A stretch of DNA of 64,000 bases, from contig JAHEXI010000013.1 of NCBI GenBank assembly GCA_023252195.1, forward strand, positions 1 through 64,000, read 5' to 3'. The position numbers were made by a program, and so were the translations under genes. The notes beneath the pieces are model-generated. The model was not told the origin of the DNA, did not search any database, and worked only from the letters and a program-made list of their open reading frames with translations. Each line of letters opens with the position of its first letter. Position 1 is the stretch's first letter. This stretch comes from Pseudonocardiales bacterium. GTDB taxonomy: Bacteria > Actinomycetota > Actinomycetes > Mycobacteriales > Pseudonocardiaceae. Below are positions 36,146 to 45,548 of this stretch, piece by piece.

Positions 36146-37665
36146 CCGGCGAGCAGCCCAAGCCGACGACGACGGATGCCGGGATCCCGGTCGCGAGTGA
36201 TGAGCACTCGCTCACCGTCGGTCCGGATGGACCGATCCTGCTCCAGGATCATTACCTCATCGAGCAGATGGCGCAGTTCAACCGCGAACGCGTGCCGGAG
36301 CGCCAGCCGCATGCCAAGGGCGGCGGCGCCTTTGGCCGATTCGAGGTGACCAATGATGTCAGTGCCTACACCAAGGCCGCGGTGTTCCAGCCGGGTACCA
36401 AGACCGACATGCTGGCCCGGTTCTCCACGGTGGCCGGCGAGCGTGGCAGCCCCGACACCTGGCGCGACCCTCGCGGCTTCGCGCTGAAGTTCTACACCAC
36501 CGAGGGCAACTACGACATGGTCGGCAACAACACGCCGGTCTTCTTCATCCGCGACCCGATGAAGTTCCAGCACTTCATCCGTTCGCAGAAGCGCCGCGCG
36601 GACAATAACCTGCGTGACCACGACATGCAGTGGGACTTCTGGTCGCTGTCCCCGGAGTCGGCCCACCAGGTGACCTGGTTAATGGGTGACCGGGGTATTC
36701 CGCGCAGCTGGCGGAACATGAACGGCTACTCCAGCCACACCTACATGTGGGTCAACGCTGCCGGCGAGAAGTTCTGGGTGAAATATCACTTCCTGACCGA
36801 CCAGGGTATCGAGTTCTTCACCCAGGATGAAGCCGACCAGATGGCCTCGATCGATACCGACTACCACCATCGTGACCTGTATGAGCACATCGCCGCCGGC
36901 GAGTATCCGAGCTGGACGCTCAAGATGCAGATCATGCCGTTCGATGATGCCAAGACCTACCGGTTCAACCCATTCGACCTGACCAAGGTGTGGCCGCACG
37001 GCGACTACCCGCTCATCGAGGTCGGGAAGATGACGCTGGACCGCAACCCCACCGACTACCACACCGAGATGGAACAGGCCGCTTTCCAGCCCAACAATCT
37101 CGTGCCTGGCATCGGCCCGAGCCCGGACAAGATGCTGCTGGGTCGGTTATTCGCCTACGCCGACGCGCACCGGCACCGCATCGGCGCGAACTACCAACAG
37201 TTGCCGGTGAACGCTCCGCAGTCGCCGGTGCACAGTTACAGCAAAGACGGTGCGATGCGGTACCAGAACGTGTCGGACCCGGTGTACGCGCCGAACTCCA
37301 AGGGCGGTCCAAAGGCCGACGGCGCCCGGTACGGCGAGTCTGCGGGGTGGCAGACCAGCGGGGACATGGTGCATGCCGCCTACACCCTGCACGCTGAGGA
37401 CAGCGACTGGGGCCAGGCTGGCACGTTGGTCCGTGAGGTACTCGACGACGCGGCCCGCGGGCGGCTGGTGGACAATGTCGTCGGCCACCTGCTCAACGCC
37501 GTGACCGAGCCGGTCCTGCAACGGGCCTTCGAGTACTGGCGCAACGTTGACAAGGACCTGGGTGACCGGATCGAGCAGGGCGTGCGCGCCAAGCAGTCCG
37601 AACGCGATCCCAAGGCCGCCAAGCAAGCTAACCCAGCGCGCTCCGGCGCGCAGGCCAAGGCCTGA
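36142..37665 (+). CDS. katA: Monofunctional haem catalase
   Basis: A 507-residue clade-3-type catalase that destroys hydrogen peroxide. The catalytic histidine is in [17 protein letters not shown], the conserved asparagine in [12 protein letters not shown], and the haem-ligand tyrosine in [14 protein letters not shown]. The GTG start has GGAGG upstream and lies in the furA stop. The C-terminal tail is Lys/Ala-rich. Regulation is likely to be altered because the upstream furA lacks its sensor part. Confidence 0.95.
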   Translation: MTGEQPKPTTTDAGIPVASDEHSLTVGPDGPILLQDHYLIEQMAQFNRERVPERQPHAKGGGAFGRFEVTNDVSAYTKAAVFQPGTKTDMLARFSTVAGERGSPDTWRDPRGFALKFYTTEGNYDMVGNNTPVFFIRDPMKFQHFIRSQKRRADNNLRDHDMQWDFWSLSPESAHQVTWLMGDRGIPRSWRNMNGYSSHTYMWVNAAGEKFWVKYHFLTDQGIEFFTQDEADQMASIDTDYHHRDLYEHIAAGEYPSWTLKMQIMPFDDAKTYRFNPFDLTKVWPHGDYPLIEVGKMTLDRNPTDYHTEMEQAAFQPNNLVPGIGPSPDKMLLGRLFAYADAHRHRIGANYQQLPVNAPQSPVHSYSKDGAMRYQNVSDPVYAPNSKGGPKADGARYGESAGWQTSGDMVHAAYTLHAEDSDWGQAGTLVREVLDDAARGRLVDNVVGHLLNAVTEPVLQRAFEYWRNVDKDLGDRIEQGVRAKQSERDPKAAKQANPARSGAQAKA

Positions 37666-37704
37666 CTGGAGAGCCTGACCGGGGGGCGGAAGCCAGACCG
37701 AGGG

Positions 37705-37753
37705 GAATAGCCGAGGGCCCGGCACACTGGGGGTGCCGGGCCCTCGGCTATTC
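37705..37753 (+). terminator. katA terminator
   Basis: Perfect 21-base arms starting GAATAGCCGAGGGCCCGGCA (37705-37725 and 37733-37753) with a 7-base loop ACTGGGG, 40 bases after the katA stop. Confidence 0.85.
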
Positions 37754-37785
37754 GGTAGCGGACGCCTCGCCGTAGGGTCCCTGAC

Positions 37786-38379
37786 ATGGGGCTCACCGTG
37801 GTCGGCATCGGTGGTTCGATGCGCGAAGACTCACAGTCCGAGCGAGCCCTGAGCGTGGTTCTTCAGGGTGCCCGAGCCGCCGGTGCGGACACCGTCGCGA
37901 TCACCGGCACGGAGTTGATCCTGCCGTTCTACGACCCGGCGGTGCTCGAGCGCAGCGAGCTGGCGTGCCGGCTGGTGCAAGCGTTGCGGGAGGCCGACGG
38001 GGTGGTGCTGGTTTCGCCGGGCTACCACGGCACCGTCTCCGGGTTGGTGAAAAACGCGTTGGACTACGTCGAGGACCTGCGCGGGGATCCCCGCCCCTAT
38101 CTGGACGGACGGGCGGTCGGCTGCGTGGCGATGGCGCTGGGCTGGCAGGCGACGGTGACCACGCTGACGGCGCTGCGCTCCATCGTGCACGCGCTACGCG
38201 GCTGGCCCACGCCGTTGGGCGCGGCGCTGAACTCCGCCGAGGTGAGTTTCGACGACCACGGCGTCGCCTCCAATCCCGCGGTAGATCGCACGCTGCGCAC
38301 GATCGGGCAGCAGGTGGTGCAGTTCGCCCTGGATCACCGCGCCGGTGACGCGCAGAACTACCGTGCCGGCAGCGCGTGA
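37786..38379 (+). CDS. NADPH-dependent FMN reductase family protein
   Basis: A 197-residue flavodoxin-fold protein. The FMN phosphate loop is GIGGSMREDSQSE, and the second FMN segment is VSPGYHGTVSGLVKNALDYVE. It resembles azoreductase/chromate reductase-like quinone reductases. Its place after catalase suggests, but does not prove, a role in redox defence. Confidence 0.85.
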   Translation: MGLTVVGIGGSMREDSQSERALSVVLQGARAAGADTVAITGTELILPFYDPAVLERSELACRLVQALREADGVVLVSPGYHGTVSGLVKNALDYVEDLRGDPRPYLDGRAVGCVAMALGWQATVTTLTALRSIVHALRGWPTPLGAALNSAEVSFDDHGVASNPAVDRTLRTIGQQVVQFALDHRAGDAQNYRAGSA

Positions 38380-38479
38380 GGCCAGTGCCGTCAACTGCTC
38401 ACGGCTGCTCCTCCACCGGCCGCGGCGGCGGACCGATCGGCCGGGCTTGCCACCAGCGGGCCTTCTACATCCGGGGTGG

Positions 38480-39550
38480 CTAGGCCAGGCTGACCTCGGT
38501 GGGCGCGGTCGGGCTGGGTTCCTCCGGGTGCAGCGCGGCCCGCACGCACAGCGAGCCGCCCTCCAACCGGCCGCGTGGTCGTAACCCGGCGCGGCGCAAT
38601 ACTCGGGTCAGCGCGCCGTTGCCCGCTCGGGATATCGCGGTGAACTCGGTGAGCTGATCGGTTCGGGCCAGCTCCACCAGGTTGCGGGCCAGCGCGGTTC
38701 CTACTCCCCGACCCTGCCAGAGGTCCTCCACCAGCAGCGCGACCTCGGCTGTGCCCGGTCCGGTGCCGACCAGATTCGCCAGCCCGACCGCCGCGCCACC
38801 ATCGGTGGTCATCGCGAGCACGCTGGTGGAGCCGTCGGCGCCGATCAGTTGCTGCAATACCGCCGCGGTCAACACCGGTCTGGTGGACAGCGATCGCAAC
38901 GCCCGGGTGTGCGGGGAGCAGCGCGCGTGCAGCGCGGCGACCAGCGGCGCGTCAGCCGCCGTCGCGACCCGCAGTACCACCTCCGCCCCGTCGGTCAGCT
39001 GCACGCTGACTCGTGGTCGCACAAGCCGGACAGCGGCGCGGTCGGCGTCGGCGGCTCCGGCGAGCTCGAGCAGCGCCGCGGCCCGGGAGATTTCGGTGGC
39101 GGTGAACGGCCAGCCGCGGCGCAGCCGCACTCGTCTCGCGCCGACGCCGACGTCGGCCTGATGGGCAGCTTGATGCGGTGGCGCGCCGGCTTCGGCCAGC
39201 TCAGCGCGCAGCATGGTCGCTACCGCCCGGTCGGCGCTGCCGGGGTCGACCGCCACGCAGTGCGCCAGCGCCAGCGCGGCCGTCACCGGGTCGGCTAGCG
39301 CTTGGGCGTCGGCCTGTACCACCACCGTCACGGGAAACCCGGCCGACTCGACGGCTTCGACCAGTGCCGGCATCGCGACCTTCGGTGGCAGCCTGACCAG
39401 CAGCTCGTCGGTCACCGCGCCGTCTTCGGCCGGTTCGCCGACCACGTGCAAGGAGACGATGTTGGCGCCGTGGCCACCGATCGTCGCGGCGAGCGCGCCC
39501 AGTCGGCCGGGTTGATCAGCCACGTCGACGTGTAGCCGCCACAGGGCCAT
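38480..39550 (-). CDS. ACT-domain / GNAT acetyltransferase fusion
   Basis: A 356-residue protein. An N-terminal ACT domain (about 1-75; LHVDVADQPGRLGALAATIG and GANIVSLHVVG) is the usual amino-acid-binding regulatory fold. A C-terminal GNAT acetyltransferase domain (about 205-335) has the acetyl-CoA loop VEDLWQGRGVGTALARNLVE. The combination suggests an acetyltransferase controlled by an amino acid. The ATG at 39550 has AGGAGG nine bases upstream. Confidence 0.85.
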   Translation of the reverse strand: MALWRLHVDVADQPGRLGALAATIGGHGANIVSLHVVGEPAEDGAVTDELLVRLPPKVAMPALVEAVESAGFPVTVVVQADAQALADPVTAALALAHCVAVDPGSADRAVATMLRAELAEAGAPPHQAAHQADVGVGARRVRLRRGWPFTATEISRAAALLELAGAADADRAAVRLVRPRVSVQLTDGAEVVLRVATAADAPLVAALHARCSPHTRALRSLSTRPVLTAAVLQQLIGADGSTSVLAMTTDGGAAVGLANLVGTGPGTAEVALLVEDLWQGRGVGTALARNLVELARTDQLTEFTAISRAGNGALTRVLRRAGLRPRGRLEGGSLCVRAALHPEEPSPTAPTEVSLA

Positions 39551-39608
39551 GGTGACCACCTCCTGGCTTAGCTTCCGCTGTTGTCGTTACCCCCATGTTG
39601 ACGGACGA

Positions 39609-41468
39609 TCAACTTTCGCGCAGAACCTCGCGGACGAACGCGACCTCGACTGCGGCCTGCCGGAGGTTCTCGGCTACCACCAACGACCCATGCCCCGCGT
39701 CGTAGCGGTAACTCCGGAACGGCTTGCCCAGCTCAGTGAGCCGGTCGAGGTAGTTGTCGATCTGACGGATCGGGCAGCGCGGATCGTTGTCCCCGGCCAG
39801 CAGCAGCACCGGGGCCCGCAGGTCGGTCGCGTAGCTGATCGGAGAGGACTCCCGGTAGAGCTCAGGCAGCTCCTCGGGGGAGCCGCCGAACAGCGCGCGA
39901 TCGAAAGCCCGCAGCGGCTCCATCTCATCGGCGTAGGCGGCGGGGTAGTCGGCGACCGGGATCCCGGCGATGCCGGCAGCCCAGTGCTGCGGTTGGGTCC
40001 CCAACGCGAGCAGGGTCAGGTAGCCGCCCCAGGACCAACCTTCGACGACGCACCTCGCCGGGTCGGCGAACCCGCTGGTCACTGCCCAGTCGTGCACGGC
40101 CGCGACGTCTTCCAGTTCGGTCAGCCCGGGTCGGCCCTCGATCGCGTCGCGCCAGGTCGAGCCGTAGCCGGTCGAGCCGCGGTAGTTGACGTGCACGACG
40201 GCGAAGCCGGCGTCCAGCCACAGCGCTCGGCTTGCGGAGAAGCGGTCCTCGTCGGCTGCTTGCGGGCCACCGTGCAGCGCGAACACCGTGGGCAGCGGTC
40301 CTGCCGGGGTGTCGGGCGGCCTGGCTACCAGGGCGTGCACCGCACCGGCCGGGGTTTCCACGAACTGGTCGGCCAGGGCTTGTGAGCCAGGCGCCGGCTC
40401 GCCCCGCGCAGCCAGCAGCGCGCGGTGGGTGCCGTCTTCGTCCAGTGCCTGGATGCTGGGCGGCTGGGCGGCGCAGGACCAGGCGTACTCGACGGTGCCG
40501 TCCGGCCGGACCGCCGCATTGCTGACAGTGCCGGTGGGGATGTCCAATGCGGTCAACTCACCAGTGGCCAGCTGGTAGCGGTGCAGTGTGGAGCGTGCGG
40601 CGTGCTCATGGATGACGAGCAGCGCGGCGCCGTCGGGATACCAGTCGGCAGTCAGCTCACCGGGCAGGTCCAGGGCAATCTCGGTCTCAGTGTTGGCCTT
40701 GACGTCCCAGATCAGCAGCTCTTGGCGGCCGTGTCGCTCGTGGCTGAGCAACAGTCGGGGGTCGCCCGCCAGCGGGGCGAAGCCCAGCACCTCCAACCCT
40801 TTGCCGGGCCCGTCCCACATCTGCGCAATTGCGTCACCGGTGCCGGTGTCGAGCACCCGGACCGCGGGGTGCCGGGAGTCGCCGTGTTCGGAGTGCACGA
40901 TCGCGAGTAGCTGCTCGTCCCGGGACAGCGCGCCCACCCCGGCGTCGTGCTCGTTGCGGTAGACCACCTGTGCGGTGCCGTCCCGGGAGATCCACACCGT
41001 GGTGCCGTCGTCGGTGGCGGTTCCGACCGCCGCGGTGCGCAGGCCGAGGTCAAGCCCGGCCGGGTAGCCGGGCGCGGTACCCGGCACGGCAGGCTGGGGC
41101 TGCTCGTCCACGGGCCGCCCGGCGAACGGCTCGGTCACCCAGCTACCGAATTCGTCGCCGTCGGTGTCGGCGAACCACCACACCTGCTCACCGTCGGGAC
41201 TCACAGTGGCGCTGTGGGTGCCGTGCGGCCGCTCGGTGACCTGCCGGTGCGAGCCGGTGGAGCGGTCCCAGGCGTAGACCTCCCACGTGCCCGAGGCGTT
41301 GGAGGTGTACAGGCAGCGGTCCGGGGCGTCTCGGGCCCAGTCCGGCAGGCTGACCCGGGGTGCGGTGAACCGGGCTCGCCAGCGCGCCTCCGCGACCGGA
41401 TCGTCGAACAGCGTGTCGGGAACTCCCGCTGAGTGCGTCACGCGCTGATACTGCCCTATCCGCGCCAC
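39609..41468 (-). CDS. S9-family prolyl oligopeptidase-like peptidase
   Basis: A 619-residue serine peptidase. An N-terminal beta-propeller (about 40-370) precedes an alpha/beta hydrolase domain with the catalytic serine in GWSWGGYLTLL, aspartate in LLAGDNDPRCP and histidine in YDAGHGSLV. The oxyanion segment is ALHGGPQAADEDRF. There is no signal peptide, so it probably trims cytoplasmic oligopeptides. The GTG at 41441 is an alternative start. Confidence 0.9.
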   Translation of the reverse strand: MARIGQYQRVTHSAGVPDTLFDDPVAEARWRARFTAPRVSLPDWARDAPDRCLYTSNASGTWEVYAWDRSTGSHRQVTERPHGTHSATVSPDGEQVWWFADTDGDEFGSWVTEPFAGRPVDEQPQPAVPGTAPGYPAGLDLGLRTAAVGTATDDGTTVWISRDGTAQVVYRNEHDAGVGALSRDEQLLAIVHSEHGDSRHPAVRVLDTGTGDAIAQMWDGPGKGLEVLGFAPLAGDPRLLLSHERHGRQELLIWDVKANTETEIALDLPGELTADWYPDGAALLVIHEHAARSTLHRYQLATGELTALDIPTGTVSNAAVRPDGTVEYAWSCAAQPPSIQALDEDGTHRALLAARGEPAPGSQALADQFVETPAGAVHALVARPPDTPAGPLPTVFALHGGPQAADEDRFSASRALWLDAGFAVVHVNYRGSTGYGSTWRDAIEGRPGLTELEDVAAVHDWAVTSGFADPARCVVEGWSWGGYLTLLALGTQPQHWAAGIAGIPVADYPAAYADEMEPLRAFDRALFGGSPEELPELYRESSPISYATDLRAPVLLLAGDNDPRCPIRQIDNYLDRLTELGKPFRSYRYDAGHGSLVVAENLRQAAVEVAFVREVLRES

Positions 41469-41481
41469 CCATCGCCGCCGC

Positions 41482-41544
41482 CCGTGAACTCGACAGCACC
41501 GACGTCTGGATCGACCAGGGACGTCGGTGCTGTCGAGTTCACGG
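41482..41544 (-). terminator. Long perfect hairpin after marR
   Basis: A 25-base perfect stem (arms 41482-41506 and 41520-41544; core GTGAACTCGACAGCACCGAC) with a 13-base loop. It lies between the marR stop and the S9 peptidase start on the minus strand, so it is best placed to terminate marR. Confidence 0.75.
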
Positions 41545-41552
41545 CGCGTTGG

Positions 41553-41972
41553 TCATCGAGCGAGGCGCCGGGCGGTGTCTTTGAGGACTTCCGTGAGGAC
41601 GCGCTGGGCTGCCGAGCCCATGGTCTTCAGCACCGCCTGCAGACGTCGGGCAGTGTCCGGGTCGATCTTGCCGAGCATCTGCGCCGCGGTACCGGTGACG
41701 GCTACCAGCACGCGCCGAAGGTCCTCGGGGTCTGGTGTGCGACAAACCAGCCCGGCTCGGGCGAGCCGATCGACCATCGCGCAGGTGGCTGGTGGTCGGG
41801 TGCCCAAGGCGTCGGACAGTGCCATCAGTGTCATCGGAGCCCGCGCGCTGATGATGTGCAGCGCGATCAGCTGAGACAGGGTCATTTCGGTGCCGGCCCA
41901 GGCGGCGGGGCGGGTGGACACCAACTTCCGCAGGTAGCCGGCGAGCCAGCGGGCATCCTCAGTCGTTACCAT
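41553..41972 (-). CDS. MarR-family regulator
   Basis: A 139-residue winged-helix regulator. It begins MVTTEDARWLAGYLRKLVST and contains MTLSQLIALHIISARAPMTL, SDALGTRPPATCAMVDRLARAGLV and the wing DPEDLRRVLVAVT. The ATG has GGAGG 11 bases upstream. A degenerate relative is present at 51849-52108. The target is unknown. Confidence 0.88.
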   Translation of the reverse strand: MVTTEDARWLAGYLRKLVSTRPAAWAGTEMTLSQLIALHIISARAPMTLMALSDALGTRPPATCAMVDRLARAGLVCRTPDPEDLRRVLVAVTGTAAQMLGKIDPDTARRLQAVLKTMGSAAQRVLTEVLKDTARRLAR

Positions 41973-41981
41973 CGACTGCAC

Positions 41982-42256
41982 GCCTCCGAGACGACTGTCC
42001 AGACTCCCAGTCGAGACACTTTCTCACGTTCCTCAATGAAACCAACGGAAGCATCCGACCGCAAGAACCTGCAGGTACATGGCACCCAATCGATGGTAGA
42101 GCCGGTGACTAGCCGGCACCGCCCGCCCGCCCGAGCACGGCATACCGGCTCTGATACCCAACCTAGCCCCAGGCGTCGAGAGCATGGCTGACTGGCAGGG
42201 GTGCCTGGGGATCGACATCTGATGAGCCCGACGCAACCGTCGGTGGGGTTTGGGCG
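41982..42256. other. Intergenic stretch upstream of marR
   Basis: About 275 bp between marR and the phage-like cassette, both on the minus strand. It should contain the marR promoter. I see no gene or repeat. Confidence 0.4.
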
Positions 42257-42679
42257 CTACTCCGTCGAGGAGCGGCCCTGGCGCGCTGACGTGCGGCCGT
42301 GGTGCGCCAACTCCTCGATCTGAGATTCCGCCACCGAAAGGTCCGCCTTGCACCGTGCCAAGTATCCGGACAGCCGGGCGACCTGCCGGCTCTCATTCTC
42401 TAGTGCCAGAGTCAGCTCAGCGCGCTCGATGTCCCATTCCCTCTGCATCGCCTGGGAGCGGGCCTGCACCTTGCCCAGCTCTTCGCGCATCGCCTTCTCC
42501 CCGCCTTGCAGCGTCGCGATGTACTCGTTAGCTGAGGTGAGCGCGGTCGACCCCGATGTCGCATCCAAGCTACGCAGCTCACTGCGGCGTTTGAGCAGGA
42601 AAATGCCCATCTGCACGCTACCGCCACCGAGCGCGATCGCAACGACCTGGAGGACGAACCGCAGCGTGTCAGGACTCAC
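42257..42679 (-). CDS. Membrane-anchored coiled-coil protein, phage-like
   Basis: A 140-residue protein with one N-terminal transmembrane helix (FVLQVVAIALGGGSVQMGIF), then a continuous coiled coil (about 45-130) with GEKAMREELGKVQARSQAM and regular leucines. This layout resembles small spanin-like or tail-associated membrane proteins of actinophages. It overlaps the preceding gene by 11 bases. Third of a three-gene minus-strand set. Confidence 0.6.
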   Translation of the reverse strand: MSPDTLRFVLQVVAIALGGGSVQMGIFLLKRRSELRSLDATSGSTALTSANEYIATLQGGEKAMREELGKVQARSQAMQREWDIERAELTLALENESRQVARLSGYLARCKADLSVAESQIEELAHHGRTSARQGRSSTE

Positions 42680-43088
42680 TGGCGCGATCTACTTCCCGGG
42701 CGACAGCAGCGAGGGTGATGACGCGCCTGATCGTGCCCGCCGCGATAGCGAGGAATCCGCTCCCGGCGACCGCGCCGTGCAAACCGAGCCCGAGGATCAC
42801 GCCGAGACCGTAGATGGCACATCCGATAGCGGTGACTGTCAGACCCAGGGTCTCGGCCAGTGTCCGATTGCGGGCGATTCCGGTGAGGGTGAGCGCCGAT
42901 CCCACTACGAGCAGAGTACCCATCAGGCGCGAGATGCTGCCCGCGGCGATGTTACTCAGGGCTTGGGATACCTCGTCCCCGTAAACAATGGCCAACGCGC
43001 CGGGGAACACCAAGACGACCGCGAGTACAACGGTGTACGGACGGTGCACCCACGCCGATTGAAGCTGCCGCCGGATCGATGGCGTCAT
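42669..43088 (-). CDS. Four-helix membrane protein, phage holin-like layout
   Basis: A 139-residue protein with a short basic N-terminus (MTPSIRRQLQSAWVHRPYT) and about four hydrophobic helices. The ATG lies in an ATGA overlap with the gene before. Similar small membrane proteins occur at the end of phage structural modules. A longer frame starting at 43262 with its own GGAG site would add 58 low-quality residues; I consider it unlikely. Confidence 0.6.
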   Translation of the reverse strand: MTPSIRRQLQSAWVHRPYTVVLAVVLVFPGALAIVYGDEVSQALSNIAAGSISRLMGTLLVVGSALTLTGIARNRTLAETLGLTVTAIGCAIYGLGVILGLGLHGAVAGSGFLAIAAGTIRRVITLAAVAREVDRASES

Positions 43089-43252
43089 GCCCCGAGAACC
43101 TGTGTCGCGATGAGCCCGCTGACCGGCTTGGCCCACCCGGTGGTGACTGCTTTGCCGGTGGCGCTGATCCTGTGTGGATTGGTCTCGACCTGGGCGAACA
43201 GCTTGGGACAGCTGGCCTTCATGGCCGCCGTCTGATCGGCCAGGCCGCTCAT
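43085..43252 (-). CDS. Small protein, first gene of the phage-like cassette
   Basis: A 55-residue protein, MSGLADQTAAMKASCPKLFA and onward, ending VSGLIATQVLGA in an ATGA overlap with the next gene. I do not recognise it. The ribosome binding site AGGAG sits about 15 bases upstream, rather far, so the start is uncertain. Confidence 0.45.
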   Translation of the reverse strand: MSGLADQTAAMKASCPKLFAQVETNPHRISATGKAVTTGWAKPVSGLIATQVLGA

Positions 43253-43333
43253 CGACGGCCATGTGATGCTCCTATTCGTTGGGTTACGGAACGTTACTCT
43301 CAGTAGACGCCCGGTGCAAAGGGCCTGGTGCAA

Positions 43334-44140
43334 AGGGCCCGGGGCACGCCATGCGCGGGCGCGTTGCGGCGACCAACGCAGAGCGCACCTCGCTTAAGCC
43401 GAAGTAAGGTACTAATCGCTAATCGGGAGTGGGTCCGCCTACGAGTGTCTGTCATCGCAAAACAGTAGGGCGAGGCCGAACGTAACGAGCAGCGGCGGGT
43501 TCCAACCAGCCGGCGGGGCTTGCCGCACCCGCCGTGTCGGCACTGTGTCAGTAATCTGCCTGCGAGTTGGGAATGGCGCTCGTCGCCCGAGTTTGATGCT
43601 ACGTCCGCGCAGTAGCTCGCGTATTCGACGACATGGGGACAAACTCGTCCCACTTCTCGGGCTATCGGGCACCGGCGGAGACGTCTCTCGCGCCGGTCGG
43701 AGGCCGCTCGGAGTCGTTGCGGCTGGTGGCCGACGCCGACCGGCGGCGGGAAACCACCCGGCTTCGGCGGTGGCCGCTCAGTCAAACAGACCGGTCGGTA
43801 TGGTGACTGCTATTACCTACCGTGACACGATGGCTGGATATGTCCCTCACGCGGTGGGCTAGTCGCGACCTGGTGGCGTGGTGTTCGTGCACCGTTAGTA
43901 AGAAATTAAGTGGCGTGACACTTTCGCGGAGAAGCGAGCTTACTGAGATGTTCGCTAAACGTCTCATGAACTGTCTGTCAAATGATCTCAGTTCAGTTCG
44001 GGGCTTCCGCCTTCGGCGTGGCGATCGCACGAAACCGAATAACCCGGTCTTATGCTCGCGAAACCAAGCGAGGGGCATCGCTGACCGGAAGAAACAGCAG
44101 CACCGCGACGGCAACCATGACCCTGAGACGGAGGTGAGCG
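43334..44140. other. About 800 bp without a supported gene
   Basis: The left edge has a short tandem repeat (GGTGCAAAGGGCC twice near 43313-43340). Several open frames exist on both strands, but their composition is like random high-GC translation. GC is lower near 43870-44080. It may hold an RNA or decayed genes; I cannot support either. Confidence 0.5.
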
Positions 44141-45388
44141 GTGGTCGGCCCGCAGGGCAGGTGTGGGGTGACCGCATCGACTGCGGCGGTGCGGCGGTGT
44201 CTGATCATGCTCACCGCGGCCGCTGCCCGGCACCCCGTCGCCGCTACCGCCTTGTTCGCGCTGCTACGCCGCCGACCCGCTCTCAGCGCGTACGCCACCG
44301 CCCCGATGGTTCAGCTGGTCGTCGACCAAGCCCCCGATGACGTCGCCGCCGCCGTCGATTCGGCGCTGCCTCGATATAGCACCGAGCTGCTGTGGGCAGC
44401 GACCGCTCTGGCTCGCCGCTTGTGCGACACCCTGCCCGCCGCTGCTGGCCCGGCCCAACGTGCCCACCGGCTGGATAACCTCGGCGTGCGGCTGTCGGAC
44501 TTGGGGCGACTGGAGGACGCCCTTGTCGCCAGCACCCAAGCCATCGAGGTCTATCGCCGCCTGGCGGCCGGCGATTCCGCCGGGTTCGATCCCGACCTCG
44601 CCCGGGCGCTGACCAACCACGGCATCCGGCTGTCGGCTCTGGGCCGGTGGGAGGACGCCGTGATGATCACCACCGAAGCCGTCGGGCGCTACCGACGGTT
44701 GGCGGAGCTTAACGGCACCGCGTTCGAACCAGACCTTGCCGGCTCGCTGAACAACCTCGGTGTGATGCTGTCGGACTTGGGGTTGCAGCGCGAGGCTCTG
44801 ACCGCCAGTACCCAAGCGGTGGACATTCGTCGCCGGCTGGTGGCGGTCGACCGCACTGCGTTCGAGCCTGGGCTCGCCAGGGCGCTGAACAATCTGTCGG
44901 TCCTCTTGTCGAACCTGGGTCGGTGCCACGACGCCGTGGTCGTCAGCGCTGAAGCCGTCGAGACCTATCGCCGGTTGGCGGCCGGGGCCGTCACCGCATA
45001 CGAACCCGACTTCGCGCGGGCGCTGACGAACCTTGGTGCCGACTTGTCGGATCTTGGTCGGTGGCACGACGCTCTGCCCGTCACCACCGAAGCTGTGGAC
45101 ATTCGCCGCCGGCTGGCTGCCGCCAACCCCGTCGCGTTCGAACCCGACCTCGCCCGCGGATTGTGGGTTTTTGCGCGGGTACGAGCTGCCGGGAAGGTGG
45201 AGCTACCGCAGGCGTTGATAGCCGCGCAGGAGTCAGTCGCGCTCTTGGAGGGGTTGTTCCGGCAGCGGCCGCGGGTGTTCACCGGCGATCTGCGCGGCGC
45301 GCGCGCGACGGTGGCCGAGGTGCTCGCAGACCTTGACCGTGGCCGCGACGCGGACCGAATCGATAGTGCGGCCGCCGGTTCGTCCTGA
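44141..45388 (+). CDS. TPR protein with five 46-residue repeats
   Basis: A 415-residue soluble protein. After an alpha-helical head (about 1-105), five consecutive repeats of exactly 46 residues follow (to about residue 336). Each has the form L-NLGV-LSDLGR--DAL--TTEAV--RRRLA followed by FEPDLARA. These are extended, kinesin-light-chain-like TPR units that normally bind a protein partner. A non-repeat C-terminal cap ends the protein. The GTG start has GGAG nine bases upstream. No partner is evident next to it. Confidence 0.8.
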   Translation: MVGPQGRCGVTASTAAVRRCLIMLTAAAARHPVAATALFALLRRRPALSAYATAPMVQLVVDQAPDDVAAAVDSALPRYSTELLWAATALARRLCDTLPAAAGPAQRAHRLDNLGVRLSDLGRLEDALVASTQAIEVYRRLAAGDSAGFDPDLARALTNHGIRLSALGRWEDAVMITTEAVGRYRRLAELNGTAFEPDLAGSLNNLGVMLSDLGLQREALTASTQAVDIRRRLVAVDRTAFEPGLARALNNLSVLLSNLGRCHDAVVVSAEAVETYRRLAAGAVTAYEPDFARALTNLGADLSDLGRWHDALPVTTEAVDIRRRLAAANPVAFEPDLARGLWVFARVRAAGKVELPQALIAAQESVALLEGLFRQRPRVFTGDLRGARATVAEVLADLDRGRDADRIDSAAAGSS

Positions 45389-45548
45389 TCACGGTCAGCC
45401 TTCGCTCGAACCTCGATGAGCGCTGCACGTTTACTTACACGGTCTGGCGTCAAACTCCCCGGTCTTGAACACTGAAGAGTGAATAGCGACCCGATCGGGG
45501 GTCTGGACGATCCACAAGCCGTGCCGTCCGCAACCACATCGACGCGCC

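Noticed and set aside
43300-44140. Several 75-170 codon frames between the phage-like cassette and the TPR gene
   Set aside because: All show arginine/proline-rich random composition on both strands and lack convincing starts.
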